NCBI GenBank assembly: GCA_964512225.1
Contig: CAZEKB010000018.1
Coordinates: forward strand, 14,052 to 78,051
Origin: CAZEKB01 sp964512225
GTDB taxonomy: Bacteria > Myxococcota_A > UBA796 > UBA9615
Reading direction: 5' to 3'
Length of the DNA stretch: 64,000 bases
The notes below the pieces were generated by a model. That model was not told where the DNA came from, made no database searches, and saw only the letters and a list, made by a program, of their open reading frames with translations. Positions within the stretch are counted from its first letter, which is position 1. Each line of letters starts with the position of its first letter. A program made the translations under genes and the position numbers. This document shows positions 54,368-63,094 of this stretch, one piece after another.

Positions 54368-55557
54368 CACCCGCCCTCCTGGGCCTTGCGGACGCGCGGG
54401 TCGATCGCGATCTCCAGGAGATCGCGGACGAGCGCGACGAGGCCCACCACGCCGGTGATGAACACGGTGATCGTCACCAGCAGCAAGGGGTCGGGTTTGA
54501 CGGCCGCCTTCAGCGACAGCTCACCGAGGCCCGGCACGGAGTAGATGACCTCGGCGATCACGACCGAGCCGAGCAGGAAAGCGATCTTCGCGGCGCCGAT
54601 CGACGACAGGGGCAGCACCAGCCCCGGCAGCATGTGCTTGAAGGCCGACGCTCCCCGGAGCCCCGCCGCGTGGATGTAGTCCCGGCTGCGGAGGCGACGA
54701 ACCTCGCCCTCCATCTGGAGAAGGAGCTCCCCCAGGTTCGAGTCCCCGAGGCTGAGGATCGCGATGCACGCCAGGGGGGCGATCCACCACTTCTCCGGGT
54801 TGGGCAGGATGCCCGCCTTGGTCATGAAGTAGCCGATGATGAAGACCGGAGCCGTGGAGAGCCCCAACATCACCGTCCTCAGCACGCCGCGCATCGACGG
54901 GAAGGGCAGCCAGGTGAGGAACGCCACCTGGAGCAGGCCGACGATGACCGCCAGGAGCAGCGCCCCGAATACGATCGGCAGGGTGAGCTTCGCCCCCGCC
55001 ATCACGAGCGAGAGCACCGGCTCGCCGTTGAACGCAGGCCCGATGTCCCAGCGGAAGACGCCTCGCCAGAAGACGCCGCCGAACCACTCCACGAACCCGG
55101 GCCCGGGCGCGAGCGCGTCCATCACGCGCCCCTCCTCCATCACGCCGTCGATCTCGACGGTCACGACGCGGGGGCCCGCCACGGGGTAGGTGGTCAGCAC
55201 GCCGCACTCGTCGCCGACGCAGACCGAGTCCACCCTGAGCTTCACGGTCGAGTAGTCGATCGCCGCGCCGCCCTCCATCACGACGTCGGCCGCGGGGTGG
55301 CTCCGCAGGTCGTCGCCGAAGAGCACGTCCACCGACTCGGGAGGGGTCATCGGCACGCTGCGCAGGACGCCGCAGTCGGTGCGCGTGAGGCAGACGCGCG
55401 TCGTATCGACGATCGCGCCTTCGAAGATCATGGGGTCCCGCGCCTTGCCCGGCGAGCCCGGGGAGAACCACAGAAGCCCGGCCAGGACCAGGCTGCTGAG
55501 GAAGAGGACGGCCAGGAAGTGACCGACCTTCTGGCCGACGAGCCAGGCGGTCTTCAT
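54367..55557 (-). CDS. Oligopeptide ABC transporter permease (OppB/DppB type) with Cys-containing periplasmic insertion
   Basis: The 396-residue permease has a first membrane helix (FLAVLFLSSLVLAGLLWFSP) followed by a soluble loop of about 145 residues. Family members usually have about half of that or less. The loop carries two Cys pairs, CLTRTDCGVL and CVGDECGVL, each followed by similar sequence, so it looks like an internal duplication with likely disulfides. Five further helices follow with the EAA-like SRDYIHAAGLRGASAFKHML and a C-terminal GLVALVRDLLEIAIDPRVRK. The extra domain may contact the binding protein or the propeller protein. Confidence 0.88.
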   Translation of the reverse strand: MKTAWLVGQKVGHFLAVLFLSSLVLAGLLWFSPGSPGKARDPMIFEGAIVDTTRVCLTRTDCGVLRSVPMTPPESVDVLFGDDLRSHPAADVVMEGGAAIDYSTVKLRVDSVCVGDECGVLTTYPVAGPRVVTVEIDGVMEEGRVMDALAPGPGFVEWFGGVFWRGVFRWDIGPAFNGEPVLSLVMAGAKLTLPIVFGALLLAVIVGLLQVAFLTWLPFPSMRGVLRTVMLGLSTAPVFIIGYFMTKAGILPNPEKWWIAPLACIAILSLGDSNLGELLLQMEGEVRRLRSRDYIHAAGLRGASAFKHMLPGLVLPLSSIGAAKIAFLLGSVVIAEVIYSVPGLGELSLKAAVKPDPLLLVTITVFITGVVGLVALVRDLLEIAIDPRVRKAQEGG

Positions 55558-55611
55558 GGAGACGAGGCGCTCCGGGAAAAATCAGGCGGCGAGGGCCCGC
55601 CGACAAAAGAG

Positions 55612-55645
55612 CACCGGGGAACCCGCTCGCGCAGGCTCCCCGGTG
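55612..55645 (-). terminator. Intra-operon terminator between binding-protein and permease genes
   Basis: A perfect 9-bp stem (CACCGGGGA / TCCCCGGTG) with a 16-base loop is followed on the minus strand by CTCTTTTGT. It lies directly after the stop of the binding-protein gene (55653) and 55 bases before the OppB-type start. It would let the binding protein be made in excess of the permeases, as in many peptide transport operons. Confidence 0.7.
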
Positions 55646-55652
55646 GCGAGGG

Positions 55653-57194
55653 CTATTCGTCCTTGAGGTCCCAGTCCGGGAACTGAGTGAAGTAGTAATA
55701 GGCCTGGATGTGCGCGCCGGCGACGTCCCAGGAGATGGCCGAGAAGTTCCGCAGGCTCCACTGGAAGATGTACGGAGCCGTCTCCGCCAGCCGACGGTGG
55801 ATCTCCTTGTAGTAGGCCTGCTGCTCGGAGGGATCCTGGCTCTGGTACGCGCCGTTGAGCAGCTGGTCGGTCCGGTCGTCGCCGTACCCGACGAAGTTCC
55901 GCACGCCGCCCCGTCGGAACAGCTGCCCGATGTCCTCGTTCACGTCGAAGGACCACTGGCTCATGGCCAGGTCGTAGTCCTGCTTCTGCATGATGCGCTC
56001 TTCCCAGCTCTCGCCGCCGATGGCCGCGGGCGCGGAGACGTTCACGCCGAACTTCTTGAGCTGACCCACGATGTTCGTGGCCACCGTCTGGCCCTGCTCG
56101 CCGAGCGCCTCGTCGTAGAAGAAGCGGAGCTCGATCGTATTGCCGCCCTTGGTCCACTCGGTGCCGGTCTTGGCGTAGCCCGCCTCCTCCATGAGCTTCG
56201 TGGCCCCCGACAGGTCCTGCTGCGGGACCGCGACGTCGTGGTTGTAGTAGCGGGACGACAGCGTGAACGGGCCGGAGATGAGCTCGCCCTCACCGATGAG
56301 GTCCAGCGCCTGCTGGCGGTCGACGGCGAGCGAGAGCGCCTTGCGGACCTTGGCGTCCGCGAGGGCGGGGTTCTTCTGGTTGAAGGCCGTGAACCACCAC
56401 GACTTGCTGGGGTACGGCTTGAGCGTGCAGCACTGGTCGGCGTCGAGCTCGGCGCGCTGCTGCGGCTCCACGCTGATCATCGCGTGGCCGTACTCGTAGG
56501 ACATCAGCTCGGCCTGCGTCCGCTTCTCCGGCACCTCCTGGCAGCGCACCTCGGGGAGCTTCGGAGCGCGGGCCGCGTCCTCGTACCGCTGCAGGACCCA
56601 GTTCTTGTGGTCCTTCTCCTTGACCACGAAGGGACCCGCGGTCACGGGCTTCTTCCCGAAGGAGTGGTTGCGGGGGATCCCCGTGCCCTTGAAGGGGTGC
56701 TTGGGGATGATCTTGAGGTAGAGCTGCGACGCGGGCGGCTCGCGGTAGGTGCGCTTGAACGTCAGCACCACCGTCTTGTCGTCGGCCGCCTCGGCCTTGA
56801 TGATGAAGTCCCACCGGTTGCGGTCGAGCGACCGCGACTCGGGGTTCTTGTAGGACTGCAGCGTGAACACGACGTCGTGCGCCGTCACCGGCTTGCCGTC
56901 GCTCCACTTCACGTCCTTGAGCGTGAGCGCGAGCGAGGCGCCGGTGTTGTCCAGCTCGGCCGACTTGACGAGGACCGGCTGGGGCTGGTCCGCGTAGTTC
57001 GGAGCGTAGAGCGGCAGCCCGATCAGCTCGGTGAGCCGGGTGTCGGACATGCTGAGCTCGTGCAGCGGGTTCGCCGACAGTCCCATCTCGTCTTCGTAGT
57101 AGATGAAGGCCTTGGGGCGGGCCTCCGCCGAAGCGGCGAAGGTCAAGAGCAGAAACGAGGCGGCGAGTCCGCCTGCCAGCCATGCGCGCATCAT
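55653..57194 (-). CDS. Peptide ABC transporter substrate-binding protein (SBP family 5)
   Basis: The 513-residue protein begins with a signal peptide (MRAWLAGGLAASFLLLTFAA, cleavage near SAEA-RP). Family-5 blocks are LKDVKWSDGKPVTAHDVVFT, TAGPFVVKEKDHKNWVLQRY and VRKALSLAVDRQQALDLIGE. It delivers peptides or peptide-like ligands to the permeases encoded next. The ATG at 57194 has GGGAG 9 bases upstream; longer in-frame starts have none. It has no lipobox, so it is probably soluble in the periplasm. A terminator after the gene separates it from the permeases. Confidence 0.92.
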   Translation of the reverse strand: MMRAWLAGGLAASFLLLTFAASAEARPKAFIYYEDEMGLSANPLHELSMSDTRLTELIGLPLYAPNYADQPQPVLVKSAELDNTGASLALTLKDVKWSDGKPVTAHDVVFTLQSYKNPESRSLDRNRWDFIIKAEAADDKTVVLTFKRTYREPPASQLYLKIIPKHPFKGTGIPRNHSFGKKPVTAGPFVVKEKDHKNWVLQRYEDAARAPKLPEVRCQEVPEKRTQAELMSYEYGHAMISVEPQQRAELDADQCCTLKPYPSKSWWFTAFNQKNPALADAKVRKALSLAVDRQQALDLIGEGELISGPFTLSSRYYNHDVAVPQQDLSGATKLMEEAGYAKTGTEWTKGGNTIELRFFYDEALGEQGQTVATNIVGQLKKFGVNVSAPAAIGGESWEERIMQKQDYDLAMSQWSFDVNEDIGQLFRRGGVRNFVGYGDDRTDQLLNGAYQSQDPSEQQAYYKEIHRRLAETAPYIFQWSLRNFSAISWDVAGAHIQAYYYFTQFPDWDLKDE

Positions 57195-57256
57195 TGTTCG
57201 CGTCTCCCGGGAGCTGCCGCGATCGTGTCGCGGCGAGTGTCGTCCTACCATGAGCG

Positions 57257-58906
57257 TCATCGGACAGAGCCCTTGCGGGCGGGATTCCACGCGCTGTCGA
57301 GGGCGGCGAGCGCCTCCCGCACGGGGATCAGTTCGGGGTAGACCTCGGTGAGAGGTCGGATGTACTCGTTCGCGTCGTAGGGACGGCGCGTATCGAGGTT
57401 TGCCCGCGCCAGCTCGACGAGCGACGGCGGGTCGTTGCGGAAGGAGATCCGGGCCCGCTTGAGCTGCTCGCTCGGCGGGGACGGGTTCTTGTCGAGGGCA
57501 TGTTCGAGCAGCGACCGCGCGGCGACGCCCGCCGTGGCCACGTCCGCCCCCACGTCCGCCTCCATGCGGACGGAGAAGGCGCGCTGATACTGACCGGCCC
57601 GCTCCTGCATCAACCGACTCATGAAACGATCCCCGAGGCCCATGTCCGCGACCAGACTCGCGGCACCTTCGGAGGTGCCCTTCATCAGGTCCATGATCGT
57701 GGCTCTCAGGTTGTTGGACACGCTCACGAACGTGTCGAGGTCAGCGAGATCGGTCGTGGGGGCCGCCGCCAGCTCCGGGAAGCCCCCCGCGAGCCGGGTG
57801 AGGCCCGGGGAGCGGGCCGGATCCAGGAGATCCGCCGGGGTCATCGTGGTGGAGAAGAGTACGAGCGCGAGGCCGTCGGCGAGCGAGGGCGTCGTCGGTG
57901 TGGCGCCCGAGGGGCGTCCGAGCAGGGCTTCGGCCTGCGCCTGGAGGATCCCCAGCTCGGGGGCCCCGCCGATGGCGCGGACGGCTTCGAGCGCGTGGAG
58001 CCGACTCAGGGATCGCTGCAGCAGCGGGTCCCCGTGCGCGAGGTCGACCTCGGAGGTGACCGAGCCGTCCTTCTGCTGCAGCTTCTCCCGCAGATCGGGA
58101 GCGTTGGCCGTGGAGGCCCGCAGCCCCGCCATGGCCGCCTCGACGTCCCCCTTCGCGACGGCCACCGCCACGGCCAGCCGGGCGGCGTAGACGCTGGTAT
58201 CCGCCGACTCGGGCAGGTCGCCCAGGGAGGCGTCGGCGGGCGCGTCGTCCGCGGCGGTCCCCCAGAGGCGGCCCACCAGGGCGTCGCCCCCGCCCAGGCC
58301 TTCGACGATCCGGCCCGCCAGGGCGCCGAGCAGCGGGTCGGCCCCCTCGCTCGCGGCGTACGTCTCGAGGAGCGCGGTCCCGGCCCCCTGTTCGCCCGAA
58401 GCGAGGAGGACGACGCCCTCGAAGTAGGGCTGGTGCGTCGACCCCAGGACGGCGTCGGAGTTGCTGTTGCGGTGGGCGTAGAACTGGCGACGCGCGACCC
58501 GCTCGATGTCCGCCGCGCCGGCGTACATGGCCGCGATCTCGAGGTGGGTGCGAGCGAGCGCGACGCACGGGTACCCGGACGCCTTCCGCGCCGCCAGGGG
58601 CGCCTCGGAGGGGGTGCACGCGCCGCCGAGCATGCGCAGCGCGGGGCGCAGGTCGTTGTGGAACAGCGAGAGCCAGGCGTCGCCCGTCGCGCCCTGCTCG
58701 AACGGGCCCAAGCGGCCCGGATCCTCGACCACGTGGAACACCCACGAGTCCTTGAGGACGCCGTCCTGACCGGTGTTGAGCGCGGGACCCGCGGCGGGCC
58801 CGTCGGGGCCGTCGTCGTCGTCCCCGCACGCGGCGAACAGGACCAGCGACGCCAGGACGGTGGCGGCGAGACGGAGGGCTCGATGCTTCGGCAGCGTCAC
58901 GGTCAT
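57257..58906 (-). CDS. Hypothetical helical lipoprotein
   Basis: The 549-residue protein has a lipoprotein signal (lipobox FAAC near residue 27, followed by GDDDDG). The rest is Ala/Leu-rich and probably all-helical, with TPR-like parts (LRTHLEIAAMYAGAADIERV-like stretch and YFEGVVLLASGEQGAGTALL). I recognise no domain. The ATG overlaps the previous stop (ATGA), and the binding-protein gene follows after 62 bases. With the two genes upstream it forms a set of envelope proteins that precedes the peptide transporter, possibly sharing its promoter. Confidence 0.72.
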   Translation of the reverse strand: MTVTLPKHRALRLAATVLASLVLFAACGDDDDGPDGPAAGPALNTGQDGVLKDSWVFHVVEDPGRLGPFEQGATGDAWLSLFHNDLRPALRMLGGACTPSEAPLAARKASGYPCVALARTHLEIAAMYAGAADIERVARRQFYAHRNSNSDAVLGSTHQPYFEGVVLLASGEQGAGTALLETYAASEGADPLLGALAGRIVEGLGGGDALVGRLWGTAADDAPADASLGDLPESADTSVYAARLAVAVAVAKGDVEAAMAGLRASTANAPDLREKLQQKDGSVTSEVDLAHGDPLLQRSLSRLHALEAVRAIGGAPELGILQAQAEALLGRPSGATPTTPSLADGLALVLFSTTMTPADLLDPARSPGLTRLAGGFPELAAAPTTDLADLDTFVSVSNNLRATIMDLMKGTSEGAASLVADMGLGDRFMSRLMQERAGQYQRAFSVRMEADVGADVATAGVAARSLLEHALDKNPSPPSEQLKRARISFRNDPPSLVELARANLDTRRPYDANEYIRPLTEVYPELIPVREALAALDSAWNPARKGSVR

Positions 58907-60105
58907 CTCCCCGTCCGCGCCTTCAGGTCCGCCAGCTCGCGGTCGGCCTCCTGCTGCGCCTTCGTATTGCCGATCCCCGTGGCGTAGTTCGAGTAATCGG
59001 TCCAGGCCTGGATCGCCATGTTCAGCTTGTTCCGGTCGGCGAGCCCGGCGGCGGCCTGAGCGTCCTTCGCGTACAGCGTGGTCCGACACTTCGCGCGGAT
59101 CTTGTAGGCCAGCAGGAGCCGCTGGGTCTTGCTCCGGGACGACAGGTCCATCGCGTTGCCGATCGTGCGGTCCGCGTTGTCCACGGCCTCGAGCAGGCGG
59201 CCGTTCCTGAGGTGGCACTTGGCCATCTCGAGGTTGAACTCCGGGTTGTACTTGAACCGCGAGACCGTCATGACCTTCTCGGTCGCTTCGCAGTGGCCTC
59301 GGTAGTCCTTCTTGGCCTCGGCGTTCTTCATGACCGTGGCCCACGCGCGCCAGTAGTTGGGGTGGTCACCCGGCACGGCCTGGAGGTGGGAGACGACGTT
59401 CCTCTCGAGCGACCCGCCCCCGGCGGCCCCGGCCAGGGAGGTGATGTAGTCCGCCTCGTAGGACAGCGTGGGGTCGGGCGTGCCCACCGGATCCGCGGCG
59501 GGGGGCGTCTCCGTGGGGTCCGAGGCGGACTCGACGGGCGTCTCATCGGTCCCCGAGTCGGCGTATGGATCCCGCGTGTCTCCGCCGCCGCTGCTGCTGC
59601 TGCGGGTGGGCGTGGGGTCCCGCCGGGGCGTGGCCGCCGGGCGCGTCGAGGCGCTGTAGTCGATGACCACGTCGTCGTTGCGGGGACGGGAGGTGGTGGT
59701 GGGGCGGGGCCGCGGCGAAGGGTTGTTGCTCGCCGTGGGCCGGGGCGACGGCGCAGGGGCCGCGGAACCGGTGGACGGGGCGGTGTCTCCCCCGCCCTCT
59801 TCGGTCCCCTCGAGGACGCCCATGTCGCCGAAGTCGAAGCCTCCTTCGATCCCGGCGGCGTCCGCGGGAGCATCGGCCGGAGCCTCTGCTCCGCCCGCTT
59901 CGAGATCGGCGACGGCCTCGCCGTCCGTCGTCTCGTCGCCGCCCCCGTCGCCGCCCGTGAGCAGCATGATCGCGAAGCCGACGGCGCCGACGGCGATGAG
60001 GACGAGCACTCCGACGAGGATTAGGGCGCCTTTGCCGCCCTCATCTTCTTCGTCTTCGTAGTCGTCGTCTTCGTCGTCGTAGTAGTCGTCGTCTTCGTCG
60101 AACAT
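58903..60105 (-). CDS. Single-pass membrane protein with acidic head, Pro/Ser/Thr linker and TPR-like C-terminus
   Basis: The 400-residue protein starts with a very acidic cytoplasmic head (MFDEDDDYYDDEDDDYEDEE), one transmembrane helix (about 26-49; ALILVGVLVLIAVGAVGFAI) and a linker of about 180 residues rich in Pro, Ser, Thr and Asp. A helical C-terminal domain follows (about 230-400; RAWATVMKNAEAKKDYRGHC, LEMAKCHLRNGRLLEAVDNA) that resembles TPRs. It probably spans from the inner membrane to the periplasm. I do not recognise a named family. The stop overlaps the next start by 4 bases, so the two proteins are made together. Confidence 0.75.
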   Translation of the reverse strand: MFDEDDDYYDDEDDDYEDEEDEGGKGALILVGVLVLIAVGAVGFAIMLLTGGDGGGDETTDGEAVADLEAGGAEAPADAPADAAGIEGGFDFGDMGVLEGTEEGGGDTAPSTGSAAPAPSPRPTASNNPSPRPRPTTTSRPRNDDVVIDYSASTRPAATPRRDPTPTRSSSSGGGDTRDPYADSGTDETPVESASDPTETPPAADPVGTPDPTLSYEADYITSLAGAAGGGSLERNVVSHLQAVPGDHPNYWRAWATVMKNAEAKKDYRGHCEATEKVMTVSRFKYNPEFNLEMAKCHLRNGRLLEAVDNADRTIGNAMDLSSRSKTQRLLLAYKIRAKCRTTLYAKDAQAAAGLADRNKLNMAIQAWTDYSNYATGIGNTKAQQEADRELADLKARTGR

Positions 60106-60131
60106 GACGGTTCCTGGCGGCGAGACCGGGC

Positions 60132-60662
60132 TCAGCTACCGCGGCGGATCGAGCCGGACTGAATCGCCTTCTCGTCCATCTCGATGACGCCGGAGTCGTC
60201 GACCACGTCGGCGCCCTTCGCCTCGAGGGTGATCTCCAGGGCCTCGGCCCCCTTCGCGTAGGGGAAGTTGCCCTTGTAGATGTAGTAGCCGGGCACCTGG
60301 ATCTGGATCTCGTAGCGCCAGTTCCTCAGCAGGCCGTACTCCTGGAACGTCTGGTCCGAGGAGAGCGAGAGGATCTCGAAGTAGCCGGTGTCGTTCGTGA
60401 TCGACACGCCGCGGAGATTGACCGGGTCCTCGGGCTGCTCATCGGCGCCCTTGGCTTCGGGGTCCGGGCTGATCGGCGTGAGTCGCACCTGGGCCTGGGC
60501 CACCGGCCTCAGCTCCTGGTCCTTGTTCACCTGGATCTTTCCCGTGATCGCGTCGCTGCTGCGACCGCTCGGGCAAGCCATGACGAGGCCGAGCAGGGCG
60601 AGACAAGCGAGCAGCGAGATCCGCCGCGCGATGCGGATCGGGGTACCGGGTCGGGTGGGCAT
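60132..60662 (-). CDS. Lipoprotein with carboxypeptidase-regulatory-like beta domain
   Basis: The 176-residue lipoprotein (lipobox VMAC after ISLLACLALLGL) carries one beta-sandwich resembling carboxypeptidase-regulatory-like or SdrD-B-type folds: ITGKIQVNKDQELRPVAQAQ, GVSITNDTGYFEILSLSSDQ, and EIQIQVPGYYIYKGNFPYA. Such domains usually mediate binding or act as spacers. The ATG at 60662 is preferred because GGAGG lies just upstream and the signal then sits at the N-terminus. The frame is open back to 60737. It is the first gene after the promoter at 60767. Confidence 0.72.
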   Translation of the reverse strand: MPTRPGTPIRIARRISLLACLALLGLVMACPSGRSSDAITGKIQVNKDQELRPVAQAQVRLTPISPDPEAKGADEQPEDPVNLRGVSITNDTGYFEILSLSSDQTFQEYGLLRNWRYEIQIQVPGYYIYKGNFPYAKGAEALEITLEAKGADVVDDSGVIEMDEKAIQSGSIRRGS

Positions 60663-60766
60663 CCTCTCCTCCGAAGAGACGGCTCGGGCCGCTCTCTTTT
60701 TCAGCCGGTTTCGGGGACCCGAATGCCGTGACGGCAAGCGATTTCCCCCCGGGCCGGCGGTTGACG

Positions 60767-60795
60767 ACTATATCACAGGGCTCACCGACGCTCAC
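60767..60795 (-). promoter_or_regulatory. Extended -10 promoter between the AAA+ gene and the lipoprotein operon
   Basis: On the minus strand TATAGT (60772-60767) is preceded by TGA, giving an extended -10. GTGAGC (60795-60790) lies 17 bases upstream as a weak -35 and overlaps the last codons of the AAA+ gene. It gives the downstream envelope genes their own transcription start. Confidence 0.5.
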
Positions 60796-63088
60796 CGCGG
60801 CGACGTCGGCCTTTTTCGTCCTCCATCAGGTCCTTCACGTCCCCCCACCAATCACCGAACTCGCGCCGCATCGGCTCGCGCTCGAGGTTCTGGTACTCGC
60901 GGACCACGGCGCGGAGCAGGTGGCGCATGCGGATCATCGGCGCGCCCTCGCTCGCTCCCAGGAACGCGGCCCGCAGGATCGTGTTCTTGATGTTGCCGCC
61001 CGTGAACTTGAAGCGGTCCGCGAGGAACTCGAAGTCGACGTCGTCGTCCAGGGGCGCGCGCTCGGGGAAGGAGCGCTGCCAGATCTCTTCGCGGGAGTCG
61101 CGATCGGGGAACGGGAACTCGAGGACGAAGTGGAACCGACGGGTGAACGCCTCGTCGATGTTCTGCTTGAAGTTGGACGACAGGACGGCGACGCCGTCGT
61201 ACTCCTCGATCCGCTGCAGGAGGTAGTTCGTCTCGAGGTTGGCGTACCGGTCCACCGCCGAACCGACGTTCGTACGCTGTCCGAACAGGGCGTCCGCCTC
61301 ATCGAAGAGTAGGACCGCCTGAGCCTCCTCGGCACGGTCAAAAATCGTCGCGAGGTTCTTCTCGGTCTCGCCGACCCACTTGCTGACGATGCTCGACAGG
61401 TCGACCTTGAACAGGTCCAGGGACAGGTGCCGGGCGATCACCTCGGCGGCCATCGTCTTGCCGGTGCCCGACCGCCCGAAGAAGAGCGCCTTGGCGCCCG
61501 TGCCCCGCGTGAACTTCTCCCGGAACCCCCACGTCTCGTAGACGGTGCCGCGCCGCTCCACGAACGCGAGCAGCTCGGTGAGGTGCTCCTTCTCCCGGGG
61601 GGGCAGTACGAGATCGGCGAACCCGAAGCGGGGGGTGTGACGCGTGGCGAGGGCGCCGATGTCCCGGGCGAACTGGGCCCGCGCGCCCGCGACGAGATCC
61701 TCGAAGCGGAGCCTGCTCTCCTCCCCCGCCTCGCCTCGGGCCCACGCCTTGTCCCGGGCGAAGGACACCGTCTGCTGGAGCTGCAGTCGGTTCATCCGGT
61801 ACCTGTTCGCGAGGGTGCGGACGTCCTCGGCGTCGGGGGCGTCTTCGGAGCCCGCCAGGAGCTGATCCAGGACCCAGATCCGCTCCCCGAAGCCCGGCAT
61901 CTCGATGCTGTAGGGCATCGTATGACGACCCTCGACGGACCAGGCCGCGGGCGGGGGCTGCTTCGCGGGGACGACGATGAGGCCGGGGTAGTCCTGCACG
62001 CGCCGCCACGCGATCTCCAGCGTGCGGAGGGTGGCGGGCTCTTCCAGATCCACCTCGGGGAAGGCGAGCACCTGGAGGGCGGCGGAGAACAGGTGGGCGT
62101 CGCGGAGGACCTGGGTGAGGTCCTCCAGGAGGCGCTCCCCGGATCCGAGGAACGTGCCGAGCTCGAGCCGGACCACCGGCGCCTCGAGCACGGCGCAGAG
62201 GTGATCGGCCGACGCCCGCGTGGCCGGGACGTCCTTGCTCGTGATGAAGACGGTGACGCCGCGCTCCGCCTCCTTGATCCGCGCCGCGATCGAGGCGAGC
62301 CGGTCGGGAGCGTCCTGAGGCAGGGAGGTCGGCGGGGGCGCGAGCGGGACCCCGAGGTACCGGGCTCGATCCGCGACGGAGTCGGCCATCCGCGGTACGC
62401 CGAGCAGCCACCCCGCGGCCGCCTCGGAGACGCGCAGGTGGCGCTGCGACAGCGGCTTCGTATCGTCCGATCGCGCGGGCATCAGCTCGATCAGCCCGCG
62501 CCGGATGAGCGGCGACTCCGCCTCGAACCGGCCGAGCAGCGACAGTCGATCCGCGCGACCGAGCAGGGGCGCGAGGATGTCGACCACGAGGCCGACCGAC
62601 GGGATCCCGCGGGTGAAGTCGTCGTGCAGGTAGGCGAACACCCGCCGATAGCGACGATCGACCTCGGGGCCGAGGGCGATCAACAGGATCTCCCGATCCA
62701 TGTCGTTGAGGCTGCAGCGCGTCGCCAGGGAGTCGAAGCGGGACGCCTTCCCCCGCCGCGCCGCCGCCAGGTCTTCGGCCTGCAGACGCCGGGCGAGGAC
62801 GGCCGCCGACCGATCCAGGGCGTTCAGCGACTCCGCCGCGTCGGGGTCGTCGAGGTGCGTGGCGGGGACGCCGGAGAGCGCCGACAGGTGCTGCTGGAAC
62901 TCCTGGTCCGTGACCCACAGCTCGTCGAGGACGTCCCGGTCCTCGACCTCCGTCGCGGCCTTGCTCCCCTTGAGCAGGATGTAGAGGCGCGCGATGCGCA
63001 GGTTGGTGAGCTGCAAGCGACGTCGGAGGCGCTCGAACTCTTCCTGCTGGGTCAAGGCCGGGGGCCCGGCCGACTTGGTGACGCTCAT
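60782..63088 (-). CDS. AAA+ ATPase of contractile injection system type (Pvc15/Afp15-like)
   Basis: The 768-residue protein has a C-terminal AAA+ module (about 500-745): Walker A FFGRSGTGKTMAAEVIARHL (Lys near 543), Walker B VLLFDEADALFG (about 590-601), sensor 1 VAVLSSNFKQNIDEAF and the arginine-finger-like RRFHFVLEFPFPDRDSR. The N-terminal about 480 residues hold a degenerate second ATPase-like region and helices, as in eCIS ATPases. Context supports this: it follows a DUF4255/Pvc16-like gene by 6 bases, a pairing typical of the end of eCIS loci. In such systems this ATPase assists particle assembly and is needed for full function. FtsH/Vps4-like roles are possible but less likely given the neighbour. 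Confidence 0.82.
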   Translation of the reverse strand: MSVTKSAGPPALTQQEEFERLRRRLQLTNLRIARLYILLKGSKAATEVEDRDVLDELWVTDQEFQQHLSALSGVPATHLDDPDAAESLNALDRSAAVLARRLQAEDLAAARRGKASRFDSLATRCSLNDMDREILLIALGPEVDRRYRRVFAYLHDDFTRGIPSVGLVVDILAPLLGRADRLSLLGRFEAESPLIRRGLIELMPARSDDTKPLSQRHLRVSEAAAGWLLGVPRMADSVADRARYLGVPLAPPPTSLPQDAPDRLASIAARIKEAERGVTVFITSKDVPATRASADHLCAVLEAPVVRLELGTFLGSGERLLEDLTQVLRDAHLFSAALQVLAFPEVDLEEPATLRTLEIAWRRVQDYPGLIVVPAKQPPPAAWSVEGRHTMPYSIEMPGFGERIWVLDQLLAGSEDAPDAEDVRTLANRYRMNRLQLQQTVSFARDKAWARGEAGEESRLRFEDLVAGARAQFARDIGALATRHTPRFGFADLVLPPREKEHLTELLAFVERRGTVYETWGFREKFTRGTGAKALFFGRSGTGKTMAAEVIARHLSLDLFKVDLSSIVSKWVGETEKNLATIFDRAEEAQAVLLFDEADALFGQRTNVGSAVDRYANLETNYLLQRIEEYDGVAVLSSNFKQNIDEAFTRRFHFVLEFPFPDRDSREEIWQRSFPERAPLDDDVDFEFLADRFKFTGGNIKNTILRAAFLGASEGAPMIRMRHLLRAVVREYQNLEREPMRREFGDWWGDVKDLMEDEKGRRRRGERR

Positions 63089-63094
63089 CCCCCG

